Assembly (NCBI RefSeq): GCF_012223425.1 | Contig: NZ_CP038797.1 | Location: 277,438 to 341,437, forward strand | Reading direction: 5' to 3' | Source of the DNA: Mycolicibacterium frederiksbergense | GTDB taxonomy: Bacteria; Actinomycetota; Actinomycetes; Mycobacteriales; Mycobacteriaceae | Length of the DNA: 64,000 nt | Shown: in pieces, positions 1 to 8,753 of the stretch | How positions within the stretch are numbered: the stretch's first letter is position 1 | Layout of the letters: every line of letters begins with the position of its first letter | Position numbers and translations under genes: made by a program | The notes under the pieces: generated by a model | The model's input: only the letters and a program-made list of their open reading frames with translations | What the model was told of the DNA's origin: nothing | Databases searched by the model: none

Positions 1-412
1 AGACATATGCGCGTTAGCCAGGCCGAGTGAATCCGACCGAGGTTCAAAGCCCAGCCATGCACGCCCCTGTTGGCGTTAAGTGCGAACACAGTCGGATAGC
101 TACATGACGCCACTGCCCCGATCCGGTTGTCGGTTACGGTCGAAAAGTGCGTAGATAGTTCCGGAGCTGACACCAGTCTCATCCGCGCACAGGACATCGG
201 ATCGGCGAGGTCTTCGACGCAAACGCGAGCGGGCGCTTCGATGAGCAACCGTAGGCGGGGCCAGATCGATGCGATTATACGCACGCCGCGGCTCACGGCG
301 CCGTGGTCGTCTGCAACCACCGAACGCACTGCGCAACTTCCGAACGCACTGGCTCGACTTCGCTCGCGCGTGCCGGTGATCTTCGGCCGCAGATGGCGCT
401 GGCGGTCCCTGT
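1..412. other. Left edge without an intact gene; possible degenerate TetR remnant on the minus strand
   Basis: No convincing complete gene is visible here. On the minus strand around 142-186 the reading ADETGVSSGTIYALF matches the recognition-helix region of a TetR repressor. The residues before it (RSRLRRRPRRSD) do not look like a TetR first helix, while another frame just upstream reads LIEAPARVCVEDLAD, which does resemble one. This suggests a decayed TetR gene with a frameshift. Support is only this short stretch. Confidence 0.25.
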
Positions 413-1220
413 TCACAGGAACCTGTGCTGGGGTCGGTGGGTGTTGGGCCGATTGATGGCAGTTGGTCCGATCTCGGTGAGAGCCGTGGTGAGTTCCAGT
501 GCAAATTCGGCCGGGTGGGACACCGCCCCGACATGACCGCCTGGCAGTTCGACGGTGTTGCGGCCAAATCTCCGCGCTAACACCACGTTTACGTCGTGAG
601 CGGGATAGCCACGGGCCTCTCGTCCGACCGCGAGCAGGATCCGTCCGGCATGGACGCCAAGCAAACTTAGGTCAAGCTGCACTGCAGGGTATTGGCGGAG
701 TTCGTGTTCGAACCAGTAGATGGCGTTGGCCTCGTTGCGGGGAACCGCACCCATGACCTGCTGATCGCTGCGTGGGAAGGTCCGTGCGCGGAACCACTGC
801 ATGGCCGGCCCGATGCCGGCACGCTGGTAAAGGTCATAGACCTGGTGGAAAAACTCCACCCATCTGTCCCCGGCGCGCAGCTGCAGCACGGCTGGCGGTT
901 CGAACGGCACGAGAACATGCACGACCTCGGGGTGACGGGTCTGCAGTTCGAGGGCGACGATCGCTCCTGAGCTGGCGCCAAATACCGTCGCCGGTCCGCC
1001 GCCGACATGCTCGATCAACCTCCGCACGTCATCAGCGTCGGTGTTCAGGCGGTGTGAATAGTCCTGCGGCCCGTCGAGTCGGCTACGGGAGAATCCACGC
1101 CGATCGTAGAGGACGATGGTGTAGTCGGCCGCAAGATGTTCGGCGACCATGCGGAAGCTGTCGGCCGCGCCGCCGGCCCCGGGAATCATGACCATCAGCG
1201 GACCTTGGCCGTGGACCTCG

Positions 1221-2632
1221 GGCGTGTCTCATTGACTGTGTAAGTGGTTGGGCCTGAATGGTGGTCAGGCATGCTGGCCACCGGACAGGAGTGAATCGCT
1301 TTGTCTCGTTCTGAATCGTCTGCCGATGAGGCTGCCGCGAAGCTGGCGCAGGTCTTGCCGGCGGCTGCTGTGGATGCGCTGTTGGCCGATGCCGAGGCTT
1401 CTGGCACCCCGATCGACGGCCCTGATGGCTTGTTGGCCCAGATCACCAAGTCCGTGCTCGAACGTGCCCTCGATGTCGAGATCGCCGATCACCTCGGCTA
1501 CGAGCACGGGGATCCGGCCGGCAACGGCTCGGGCAACTCCCGAAACGGCCACGGCCGCAAGACCGTGCTGACCACCACCGGCCCGGTAGATCTGGAGGTC
1601 CCACGCGACCGCAACGGCACTTTCGACCCGCAGATCGTGCCCAAACGCAAACGCCGCCTGGGCCAGGTCGAAGACATGATCTTGTCGCTGTACGCCCGTG
1701 GCATGAGCACTCGCGACATCACCGAGCACCTGGGCGAGGTCTACGGCGCCACGGTCTCGGCGGCCACGATTTCGCGGGTGACCGACGTGGTGGCCGATGA
1801 GATCGCCGCGTGGCAGTCCCGGCCGGTCGATCCGGTGTATCCAATCCTCTACATCGACGCGATCCGGCTCAAGATCCGCGACGGCGGCGTGGTGGCCAAC
1901 AAGGCCGCCCACGTGGTGATCGGGGTCGACGTCGATGGGATCAAGCAGGTCCTGGGGGTCTGGATCCAGCAGACCGAGGGCGCCAAGTTCTGGCACGGAG
2001 TGCTCACCGAGCTGCGTAACCGGGGCTGCCGGGATGCGTTGTTCGTCTGTTGTGACGGGCTGACCGGGCTCCCGGAATCGATCACCGCGGTCTGGCCGGC
2101 GGCCATCATCCAGACCTGCGTGGTGCATCTGCTGCGGGCCAGCATGCGCTACGCCTCCTACACCGACCGTAAGAAGATGGCCGCTGCGCTGCGCCCGATC
2201 TACACCGCCGCCACCGAAGAGGCCGCCAAACTGGCCCTGGAGGACTTCCGGGCCGAATGGAAGACCAAATCCCCGGGGGCGGTCGCGGTCTGGGACCGGG
2301 CCTGGACCGAGTTCGTGCCGTTCCTGGCGTTCCCGGTCGAGATCCGCAAGATCATCTACACCACCAACGCCATCGAGTCGCTGAATTACCAGCTGCGCAA
2401 AGTCACCAAAGCCCGCGGCTCGTTCCCCTCCGATGCCGCAGCGCTCAAGCTGCTGTATCTGGCCATCCGCAACATCAACCAGAAACGAGGATCAAACCCA
2501 GGATCAGGAACCTACCGCTGGACCGAAGCGCTCAACGCCTTCGCCATCCAATTCCCCGACCGACTCCCGCTCTAAAGAGACCCACCAAACCGAAACGGCC
2601 GCAACTACTTACACAGTTATCTTGACAAGCCC
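1221..2632 (+). mobile_element. IS256-family insertion sequence
   Basis: A 1.41-kb element with one transposase gene. Imperfect terminal inverted repeats are visible: the left end reads GGCGTGTCTC then ATTGACTGTGTAAGT, and the right end, reverse-complemented, reads GGGCTTGTCAAG then ATAACTGTGTAAGT. It is flanked by a perfect 9-bp direct repeat TGGACCTCG at 1212-1220 and 2633-2641, in the size range usual for IS256 insertions. The intact duplication and restorable host frame point to a fairly recent insertion. Confidence 0.9.
1301..2575 (+). CDS. IS256-family (mutator type) transposase
   Basis: 424 residues, the usual length for IS256 transposases. It catalyses cut-and-paste or copy-paste movement of the surrounding element. 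Family landmarks include the N-terminal EIADHLGYEHGD segment, RNG..KTVLT..GPVDLEVPRDRNGTFDPQIV, the catalytic-core strands YIDAIRLKIRD and VCCDGLTGLPESI, and the C-terminal YTTNAIESLNYQLRKVTK segment that carries the last acidic residue. The start is a TTG at 1301; no better start is seen near it. The frame is intact, so the element may be active. Confidence 0.92.
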   Translation: MSRSESSADEAAAKLAQVLPAAAVDALLADAEASGTPIDGPDGLLAQITKSVLERALDVEIADHLGYEHGDPAGNGSGNSRNGHGRKTVLTTTGPVDLEVPRDRNGTFDPQIVPKRKRRLGQVEDMILSLYARGMSTRDITEHLGEVYGATVSAATISRVTDVVADEIAAWQSRPVDPVYPILYIDAIRLKIRDGGVVANKAAHVVIGVDVDGIKQVLGVWIQQTEGAKFWHGVLTELRNRGCRDALFVCCDGLTGLPESITAVWPAAIIQTCVVHLLRASMRYASYTDRKKMAAALRPIYTAATEEAAKLALEDFRAEWKTKSPGAVAVWDRAWTEFVPFLAFPVEIRKIIYTTNAIESLNYQLRKVTKARGSFPSDAAALKLLYLAIRNINQKRGSNPGSGTYRWTEALNAFAIQFPDRLPL

Positions 2633-2675
2633 TGGACCTCGAAATACAGCTGGGCACCCGGCGCGTCCAGGACAG

Positions 2676-3389
2676 TCATGGACGCCGCTGTACCGCGGAG
2701 GGTGGTGGCGCTTCGCCCGGGTCGCTCGCGGATCTAACCCCCGAACGCCGATGCCGTTTCCTCCGGCCGGCGTGCATGGCTACGCCCCCAAGGCCTCCGT
2801 AGCGCCGCATCCCCAGGTGCGCGACTAGGACCACCATCGTGGCGAGGATGATGAGCATCACGGTGTTGCCCACCCAACCCGTCCATGTCGCGGCGGCTAT
2901 CGCGGTCCCACCCAGCCCTACATGCGCGGCGACGCCGACGGCAGCCAACCCGCTCCATCCCAGGCGCGAGCGCCACCACGGCCTCCCCACGCCAGGCCCA
3001 CCCGACAGCGCCTCGCGGTCTGCCTCGCCATCAGTCACAATCGGCAAAACTCCCAGCCCCTGCCAATCCACAGTCACACAGTCGCGTCGACCTATCGTCT
3101 GCAGTCGGGCGGCAACGGCGTCCTCAAGCCGGCACAAGCACTCGTGGTCTGCGGCTTCCAGCCGCAGAACAAGCACGTCCGCGCCTGCCTGCAAGGTCAA
3201 CGTCCCTTCGGCGAAATAGACCGACCCCACGGTGTCGGTGTAGTCGACACGCTCGATCCTCGGGGGCATTGGGCCGCCGCGTTCGCTGGGATGGACTGAC
3301 ATCACGCGCATCTGGTTGGCGTGTCGGCATAGTTGGGTCAGGTAGCGGCTGGCCCGGTCTGTAGCAACCCGAGCTTCAACGGTTGGCAT
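2676..3389 (-). CDS. DUF2218 domain protein with C-terminal membrane segments
   Basis: 237 residues. Residues 1 to about 110 match the DUF2218 pattern (MPTVEARVATDRASRYLTQL near the start, then RIERVDYTDTVGSVYFAEG and LEDAVAARLQTI). The domain has no known biochemical activity. A Gly/Arg-rich linker and two hydrophobic segments follow (about residues 140-165 and 170-190), then a basic tail. The membrane part is not typical of stand-alone DUF2218 proteins. The ATG at 3389 was chosen over an upstream in-frame start at 3434 because AGGAGA precedes it at good spacing. Its stop overlaps the start of the interrupted hydrolase. It is divergent from a TetR gene, its likely regulator. Confidence 0.75.
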   Translation of the reverse strand: MPTVEARVATDRASRYLTQLCRHANQMRVMSVHPSERGGPMPPRIERVDYTDTVGSVYFAEGTLTLQAGADVLVLRLEAADHECLCRLEDAVAARLQTIGRRDCVTVDWQGLGVLPIVTDGEADREALSGGPGVGRPWWRSRLGWSGLAAVGVAAHVGLGGTAIAAATWTGWVGNTVMLIILATMVVLVAHLGMRRYGGLGGVAMHAGRRKRHRRSGVRSASDPGEAPPPSAVQRRP

Positions 3390-3491
3390 ATAGGCCTCTC
3401 CTGAGACGTTCACCCGGACACTTTTACGATACAACGTGTCGCACTACCGTCATACTGTATTGCAGCGGGCAGATTGTCTACACTGCAGTCT
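3390..3491. promoter_or_regulatory. Divergent promoter region, DUF2218 operon and TetR gene
   Basis: About 100 bp separate the two divergent starts. An inverted repeat with arms GACAC (3417-3421) and GTGTC (3436-3440) and several short dyads lie inside. TetR proteins commonly bind dyads in such regions, but the actual operator cannot be assigned by eye. Confidence 0.4.
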
Positions 3492-4073
3492 GTGCCCAAG
3501 TTGTGGAACGACACCATCACCTCTCACCGGCACGCCGTGCGGGAAGCGGCGATCGATGCCACTGCAGACCTGATTGCCCAGCACGGACTGCTTTCGGTGA
3601 CGATGTCGCAAATCGCCGCGAAGGCTGGCGTCGGGCGGGCCACGCTCTACAAGTACTTCCCCGACGTCGAAGCCGCGCTTCAGGCGTGGCACGAACGCCA
3701 GATCGCGAATCATCTCGAACAACTCGCCTACGCCCGCGACCAGGCCAGCCTCCCGGCCGAGCGTCTCGAAGCCGTGCTGCGGGCCTTCGCGCTCATCACC
3801 CGCGAGTCCCACGAGCACCGGGACAACAGCGCTGTTGCAGCCCTATTGCATCGGGGCCAGCATGTCTCGGAAGCTCACCAGCGTCTCCACACGATGATCA
3901 GCGACCTGCTGGCCGAAGCAGCCGCCGACGGCGAGGTGCGCGGCGATGCCTCCTCTGACGAGCTCGCCAGCTACTGTCTGCACGCCCTGGCCGCTGCCAA
4001 CGACCTTGCCTCTCCCGCCGCGGTCGATCGCCTGGTCGACATCACCCTCGCTGGGCTGAGGAAGTCTCGCTAA
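3492..4073 (+). CDS. TetR-family transcriptional regulator
   Basis: 193 residues from a GTG at 3492 (MPKLWNDTITSHRHAVREA); a TTG at 3474 is an alternative. The N-terminal DNA-binding domain is clear: LIAQHGLLSVTMSQIAAKAG, then VGRATLYKYFPDVEAAL, the hallmark recognition helix. The rest is the helical ligand-binding domain. Divergent placement next to DUF2218-hydrolase suggests it represses that operon in response to a small molecule; the ligand is unknown. With the hydrolase disrupted, the circuit is probably incomplete. Confidence 0.88.
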   Translation: MPKLWNDTITSHRHAVREAAIDATADLIAQHGLLSVTMSQIAAKAGVGRATLYKYFPDVEAALQAWHERQIANHLEQLAYARDQASLPAERLEAVLRAFALITRESHEHRDNSAVAALLHRGQHVSEAHQRLHTMISDLLAEAAADGEVRGDASSDELASYCLHALAAANDLASPAAVDRLVDITLAGLRKSR

Positions 4074-4325
4074 TCGCCGCTACGCCAGCGCCTCTGGACG
4101 TCAACGTGCGCTATCAACTGTGCGAGTTGTTCTTTCATCGATCTCTACAGCAGCACGGTCCCCGGCAGCCAGACCCACGGGCGGCGACATCAGTTGCGCG
4201 CACGTGATGAGTCAACATGCGGCCGCGAACCGCAGCACATGCGTGGGACACGACCGTGACCCGCGCGAACCGCGGGTCATGTCCACCGATCTGTCGTTCC
4301 GATGAGAGGCCGCGTCAGCGTTCTC
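4074..4325. other. Intergenic stretch with nothing recognised
   Basis: Lies between the TetR gene and the first IS3 copy. No gene, strong terminator or long repeat is evident. The final CTC (4323-4325) is the left copy of the IS target duplication. Confidence 0.5.
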
Positions 4326-4364
4326 TGACCCGTCCCGGCGAGTCCGGAGACTGCATTCGTTGAT

Positions 4365-5330
4365 TCATCCCGCCTTCGGTGGGATGCGTCTGTGATCGTA
4401 GTGGAGCTTCTCGACGGCCTCGGGGGTGAAGTCGTCGAGGTACTCGTGCGGGCGTTCGGTGTTGAACCACATCACCCACTCGGCGGTCGCCAACTCGACC
4501 TGGTTGACGTCACGCCAGGGGCCTTGGCGCCGGATGACCTCGTTCTTGAAGGACCCGACGGTGGTCTCGGCCAAGGCGTTGTCCAGCGCGTCGCCGACCG
4601 AGCCGACCGAGGGATCGACGCCTTCGTCGATGAGCCGCTGGGTGAAGGCCACCGAGGTGTACTGGCTGCCCGCGTCGCTGTGGGCGATCAGCCCGTGCAG
4701 GCTGGTGGTTCCGTCCTGTGCGCGGGTGAAGAAGGCGTGCTCGACGGCGTCGAGGACCAGGTCGGTGGTCATCGTCCGGGCGGCCCGCCACCCGAGGATC
4801 CGACGGCTGTAGGCGTCGATGACGAACGCGACGTAGACGAACCCCGTCCAGGTCGAGACGTAGGTGAAGTCGGCTACCCACAACCGATTCGGTGCAGCCG
4901 CGTAGAACCGGCGGTCGACGAGGTCGGGGTATCGGACGTGGGTGTCGTCGGCGACGGTCGTACGGTGCTTAGATCCGTAACGCGCACCCTCCCAACCGTT
5001 TTCACGCATCACCCGCTCCACGGTGCAGCGCGCCGCATCGTGACCTCGACCACGCAACCAGATCCAGAGTTTGCGCGATCCCAACGTCTGCACGAACTTC
5101 CCGGTCTTGCGGTCTTCCCTTGCCGCGGTGATGATCTCGACCAACTCGGCGTCGCGGACCTGGCGCCGTGTCGGTGTCTTGGCGATCCACTCGTAGAACG
5201 TCGACGGGCTGATCGGCATGCCGTGCTCGGAGAGCACGGCGCACATGGGCTCGACACCCCAGCGCAGTCCGGCCCCGCCGTCGGGGCCGGCCACCTGCTG
5301 GTCCTTGTGTTCGGCGATGAACCGAATCAC
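4365..5330 (-). CDS. IS3-family transposase OrfB (DDE integrase domain)
   Basis: 321 residues. The rve-type core is clear: RLWVADFTYVSTWTGFVYVA with the first Asp, HSDAGSQYTS with the second, and TVGSFKNEVI with the Glu, then the NTERPHEYLDDFTPEA tail. It starts with a GTG that overlaps the orfA stop as GTGA. IS3 elements normally make an OrfAB fusion by -1 frameshifting, and this frame stays open upstream of the GTG (as ...RARPARETVIRF), so that is possible here. Confidence 0.93.
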   Translation of the reverse strand: MIRFIAEHKDQQVAGPDGGAGLRWGVEPMCAVLSEHGMPISPSTFYEWIAKTPTRRQVRDAELVEIITAAREDRKTGKFVQTLGSRKLWIWLRGRGHDAARCTVERVMRENGWEGARYGSKHRTTVADDTHVRYPDLVDRRFYAAAPNRLWVADFTYVSTWTGFVYVAFVIDAYSRRILGWRAARTMTTDLVLDAVEHAFFTRAQDGTTSLHGLIAHSDAGSQYTSVAFTQRLIDEGVDPSVGSVGDALDNALAETTVGSFKNEVIRRQGPWRDVNQVELATAEWVMWFNTERPHEYLDDFTPEAVEKLHYDHRRIPPKAG

Positions 5331-5650
5331 CGTCTCCCGGGCCGGTCGAGCTCGGCCCCGAAGAAAATCGCCGCTGCCTTCAAGATCTCATTGGCCCGAC
5401 GCAGCTCGGCGATCTCCCTGCGCAGCGCCTTGTTCTCCTCGACGATCTGAGTCGTCACCCCCGGCCGCTGGCCGGTATCGACCTCCGAACGCCGTATCCA
5501 GGTCCGCAACGTCTCCGGGGTGCCGATTCCCAACATGCCCGCGACCGCGGTGATCGCCGCCCACTGCGACGGGTACTGCGGGCGGACTTCGGCGACCATG
5601 CGCACCGCACGCTCACGAAGCTCCTCGGGGTACTTGCTGACACGTCCCAT
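5327..5650 (-). CDS. IS3-family transposase OrfA
   Basis: 107 residues. The N-terminal HTH_Tnp_1 domain reads KYPEELRERAVRMVAEV...AAITAVAGMLGIGTPETLRTWIRR; a leucine-zipper-like helix follows (EENKALRREIAELRRANEILK). It binds the element ends and forms the OrfAB transposase with the downstream frame. Identical in sequence to the orfA at 17429-17752. Confidence 0.92.
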   Translation of the reverse strand: MGRVSKYPEELRERAVRMVAEVRPQYPSQWAAITAVAGMLGIGTPETLRTWIRRSEVDTGQRPGVTTQIVEENKALRREIAELRRANEILKAAAIFFGAELDRPGRR

Positions 5651-5819
5651 AACCCAGATCCTCCCAAGATCGGAAGTCTCCGGAAACGCCGGGACGGGTC
5701 ACTCAGCGACCAAAACGTATGCAACCGTACCTGTCTCAGGTTCCGGCCGCCTCCGGTCACTGCGCGTGGGGTCGGGCAGTGGCCGAGGCGGACATAGTTT
5801 CAGCGGCTGCGACCGGGAG

Positions 5820-7190
5820 TTAAGCCCCGAACAGAAGGAACAAGCCTGCGAAGGTGTAGCCCACCATGGTGAGCATCATGGCGAGCTGGCCGGTCAGTTG
5901 ATGACCGACTGGTATGACACGTAATGCCTTGTCATGTGCGGCGATCACCGCGAGCATGTGTCCGATCACCACGCAGGCGACCTTGATGGTCCACAGCAGG
6001 GTCGGATTCATCGAGAGAACATACTGGACGTCTCCCGGATCTAGCCCGAGGAGCTGCCAACCATGGCCGAAGGGGTCCGCCAGGCGCACGATCGTTTCCT
6101 GGCCGCGCTCGATGAGGTAGGACAGGTAGTGGGCGAAGATGTAGCCCACGACGATGGGGATGAGGCTATGCGCGAGCTGCCCCGGCAGCTCGCGTCGTTG
6201 CTCACGCCCCACCCCGCCCGTCGCACGCGCCGCAGCCGAAAACGTCACGCCCACAACGAGTATGAACAGCAGCAGGCCGAGGGTCCTCAGCACCGTAGCG
6301 CCCGCTTCAGGGCCGACGAATGGAACGGCGCTGTCGGCATAGCGATCGAGGAAAACGTTGAAAGTCGCGGATTGCCCGAAGCTGTCGAAGGCGGTCGATC
6401 CGAGCAGCACCGCCATCACCGCAACGGTGCCCGGACGTACCGGCATCGTGGGCAGATGGTCCAGCGGGTTCCCGACGACAATGCGTCCGGTGGCCCGGTT
6501 GCGCCGAAATGGGGCGAGCCGCGACACTGTCACGCTGTAGACCTCGAAAGGGTCGGCGCGAGCGAACCATGTCGATCCGAACAGCGCCGCACCGATGACC
6601 ATCGCGACGGCGTACACCAACAACCAGATTTTTATGGCGGTGAGCGAGCCCGGGTCGGCGCTTGCCAACTCCAGCCATACGAACGCGAACAGTCCGACCA
6701 CGCCGGGCCAGTATCCCCAGCTCGGCCGATACTGCACCGGCCCGTGTGCAGCGGCCTTGTCAGTCCGCCCGATATGCCAGAGCCGCCATAATGTGCGCGC
6801 CGGTGAGATGACCCTCCAGAAGGGCCCGAGCACCACCGATACCGCAACCAACCCGACCCACAGCAGGACATAGAACACGCCTGGTAAAGCGTTATCGCTG
6901 TCCTGCGGTCCCCAGATCGCAGCGACAACCACCCAGACGGTGAAACCGAAGGCAGCCGTCGCGGCTGCCCATCGGGTAACCGGGGAGTCCACTGCCGCAG
7001 TCACCCAGGCCGGTAGCTCGCGACCCGGTTTACCCGCGTCGAACCGCGGGGTCCGCCAGGCAACGGCCACTACCGCGAATGTCGCAGCTAAAGCCCATGC
7101 CGCCCCAATCAGCGCGTACGGCAACGGCACCGGGAGATCGGTGGACCCGCCTACCCCGTGAGCCAGCAATGTCTCAGCAGTCTCTAGCAT
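5820..7190 (-). CDS. Polytopic membrane protein of the ycnI-type copper operon
   Basis: 456 residues with about ten hydrophobic segments spread over the whole length, and conserved-looking loops HIGRTDKAAAHGPVQYRPSWGYWPG and DPFEVYSVTVSRLAPF. The function is not established. It is the last gene of a three-gene minus-strand operon after a YcnI-like protein and a cupredoxin lipoprotein, so a role in copper handling at the membrane is likely by context. The ATG at 7190 overlaps the upstream stop as TGATG; a TTG at 7193 is less likely. Several His residues lie in predicted membrane segments (GYIFAHYLSY, VIGHMLAVIAAHDK) and could bind metal or haem, but this is inference. Confidence 0.7.
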   Translation of the reverse strand: MLETAETLLAHGVGGSTDLPVPLPYALIGAAWALAATFAVVAVAWRTPRFDAGKPGRELPAWVTAAVDSPVTRWAAATAAFGFTVWVVVAAIWGPQDSDNALPGVFYVLLWVGLVAVSVVLGPFWRVISPARTLWRLWHIGRTDKAAAHGPVQYRPSWGYWPGVVGLFAFVWLELASADPGSLTAIKIWLLVYAVAMVIGAALFGSTWFARADPFEVYSVTVSRLAPFRRNRATGRIVVGNPLDHLPTMPVRPGTVAVMAVLLGSTAFDSFGQSATFNVFLDRYADSAVPFVGPEAGATVLRTLGLLLFILVVGVTFSAAARATGGVGREQRRELPGQLAHSLIPIVVGYIFAHYLSYLIERGQETIVRLADPFGHGWQLLGLDPGDVQYVLSMNPTLLWTIKVACVVIGHMLAVIAAHDKALRVIPVGHQLTGQLAMMLTMVGYTFAGLFLLFGA

Positions 7191-7633
7191 CAAGGCCGAA
7201 CTTCGATGGTGACGACGGTGACATGTGCATCGTGCAGTTCCACGGCGACGCGTCCAGGGACATCGACGGTGAACTCGAAGCGTTGATCTGGGACGGCAGC
7301 GACGTCGAAGGCGTGCTCAGGCACTGAGTGCACGTGCAAGCTGTCTACCGTGTCGCTGCTGACTTCGAGCACGATCGGCAGTCCCGCTGTCGCCTGCACC
7401 GTCGCATTGGTCGGTGTAACCACACCGCCGGCAACGGTGACATCGATAACCGTTGCGGCGGCATCGGCAGTCTGCGGCGATGGTGTCTCCGCGGAGGATT
7501 CAGGGGCATTCGACGGCAGGGCACTGGATGAATCCGGCGAAGATGGCGAAGATGGTGCCGCGCTACAGGCTGCCACCGTCGCGACGGCAAGACCGATCAA
7601 GCTCATTCGGTGACGCATACCGCTTCGGTTCAT
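7190..7633 (-). CDS. Cupredoxin-like lipoprotein
   Basis: 147 residues. The N-terminus is a lipoprotein signal: MNRSGMRHRMSLIGLAVATV then AAC, the lipobox Cys at residue 23. A Ser/Pro-rich linker follows, then a cupredoxin-type beta-sandwich (VTVAGGVVTPTNATVQATAG to the end) containing SLHVHSVPEHAFDV and VELHDAHV, whose His residues are candidate copper ligands. No Cys remains in the mature domain, so this is not a classical blue-copper site. The start at 7633 was preferred over in-frame starts further up because it gives a proper signal peptide; AGGAC lies upstream. Middle gene of the YcnI operon. Confidence 0.78.
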   Translation of the reverse strand: MNRSGMRHRMSLIGLAVATVAACSAAPSSPSSPDSSSALPSNAPESSAETPSPQTADAAATVIDVTVAGGVVTPTNATVQATAGLPIVLEVSSDTVDSLHVHSVPEHAFDVAAVPDQRFEFTVDVPGRVAVELHDAHVTVVTIEVRP

Positions 7634-7733
7634 GTTGTGATGTCGTCCTAACGATTGAGGGGTGGAGTCGGCGCTTCCCCAGCGATCGCTTCGGAGCTGC
7701 GCGGAAGATGCACCGTCGTTCAGGTGCCGTTGC

Positions 7734-8441
7734 TTATTCGGTGATCTCGGAGCCCCGGGGAGTCGCAGTGGCACCAAGTGAGGCGGACTCAGCGGAGCGG
7801 CGGGCGCGGTCTATCGCAAACAACCCGAGGGCGACAGCGATCACGGCGAAGCCCAACGCAGTCCAGGCGATGACCGATGTCAGACCGCTTCCGCCGTTAC
7901 CACCATCCAGGGGGGTTTCCGGGCCCACTGCCAAAGAAACTGAGGGAGCCGGATATTCCGGATCGGTTTCTTCAGGGGCCGTGTCCGTCCACGCGTCGGT
8001 GGAGCCATCAGCGAAGGTCTGAAAGGTCGGAAGCGTGAGCGCCTCGACATCCGGCAGCGGGCCGGCTTCGAGAACGAAGTCGTCGAACTGTCCGGGCATG
8101 ATCCCGGGACCGGTCGCGGTCCACGTCACCGAGCTGACCACCTCGTTGACCGCCGTGCCGTCATCTCGGAAGATCGTCGGGTTCGTCTTCTTCTTCGTGA
8201 TGTCGATAGTCCAGCCCGCGATGGGCTGGACCCGCACAGTACGGATCTGGATGTCGTCGGGAATCCGGACCTCCACCTTCGTGGTCGGTGGCTTGTCGGA
8301 CTCGCCGGGTACGCGCAGCGTGATCAGGCCCGTCTCTCCGGCGCCGCCGCCATCGAGGTAGGCACCGACATGCGCTGCCGCCAGGGGACTCGCGGTCATC
8401 GCCATCACTGCACCGACTAACAGAACCCCGACGAATTTCAT
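7734..8441 (-). CDS. YcnI-like (DUF1775) copper-binding membrane-anchored protein
   Basis: 235 residues. A signal peptide (MKFVGVLLVGAVMAMTASPLAA) ends just before AHVGAYL, so His could become the mature N-terminal residue used as a copper ligand in the YcnI family. The DUF1775 domain follows (GLITLRVPGESDKPPTTKVEV, then AGWTIDI with the family Trp, then GQFDDFVLEAGPLPD). A C-terminal membrane helix (VIAWTALGFAVIAVALGLFA, about residues 190-212) and a basic stop-transfer complete the protein. First gene of the operon with the cupredoxin lipoprotein and the polytopic protein. An in-frame start at 8606 would hide the signal peptide. Confidence 0.85.
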   Translation of the reverse strand: MKFVGVLLVGAVMAMTASPLAAAHVGAYLDGGGAGETGLITLRVPGESDKPPTTKVEVRIPDDIQIRTVRVQPIAGWTIDITKKKTNPTIFRDDGTAVNEVVSSVTWTATGPGIMPGQFDDFVLEAGPLPDVEALTLPTFQTFADGSTDAWTDTAPEETDPEYPAPSVSLAVGPETPLDGGNGGSGLTSVIAWTALGFAVIAVALGLFAIDRARRSAESASLGATATPRGSEITE

Positions 8442-8753
8442 CGCGCTTCGTAGCACCTGCCACCTCCAGTTGGTAATCGCTCGGTTGTATTCGAAGCCTC
8501 GGTTTGGCTGTTTCGTGCCGGACAAGCGGAACAGCGTCTGTACTTGCCGAACCATTGCGTTGTCCGACAATCCTTTACGCGCGAGCACTCGGCTGATCGA
8601 TCTCATATCCTACGGGGTAACCACCTAGATCAGTGCAGTGGCTTCGGCGGGTCGCACAGTGTTTAACGTCCTTGATAAAGGCGCTCGGTGCCCGCCGCGG
8701 GCCTGGCGGTTGAGGTTCGCCGGCGTATCGCGACGCGACCGGAAAGCGTGAGG
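8442..8753. promoter_or_regulatory. Upstream region of the YcnI operon
   Basis: Non-coding stretch of about 310 bp between the YcnI start and the MFS gene end. Near 8607-8625 on the minus strand the sequence GGTTACCCCGTAGGATATG contains TACCC followed four bases later by GGATA, one mismatch from a CsoR/RicR-type TACCC...GGGTA dyad. That makes copper control possible but weakly supported. No strong terminator for the MFS operon was found. Confidence 0.3.

Larger units (their letters stand above)
413..2679 (-). pseudogene. Alpha/beta hydrolase gene split by an IS256-family insertion
   Basis: The 3' part (1220 down to 413) reads as an alpha/beta hydrolase: PGAGG oxyanion loop, nucleophile elbow GASSG and a late GGHVG that can supply the catalytic His. 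The 5' part lies beyond the insertion: an ATG at 2679 gives MTVLDAPGAQLYFEV and runs into the element. Removing 1221-2632 and one copy of the 9-bp duplication joins the pieces in frame (846 nt, 281 residues) as ...YFEVHGQGPLMVMIPG. The ATG overlaps the stop of the upstream DUF2218 gene as ATGA, so the two formed an operon. Substrate is unknown. An internal ATG at 1195 could give a shorter product, but it lacks the first strand. Confidence 0.85.
4326..5701 (-). mobile_element. IS3-family element, copy 1 (inverted relative to copy 2)
   Basis: 1376 bp with terminal inverted repeats TGACCCGTCCCGGCG... and a 3-bp direct repeat CTC on both sides (4323-4325, 5702-5704). It carries overlapping orfA and orfB. 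The second copy at 17378-18753 has the same length and apparently the same sequence, in opposite orientation. Confidence 0.93.

Noticed and set aside
100..567. Long minus-strand frame at the left edge as a real gene
   Set aside because: Arg/Pro-rich composition and overlap with the end of the hydrolase; only a short TetR-like stretch looks meaningful, and it was kept as a remnant.
4120..4305. Short frame between TetR and IS3
   Set aside because: No ribosome site and no recognisable protein pattern.
8607..8625. RicR/CsoR operator before YcnI
   Set aside because: One mismatch and unusual spacing; mentioned only as a weak possibility in the region entry.
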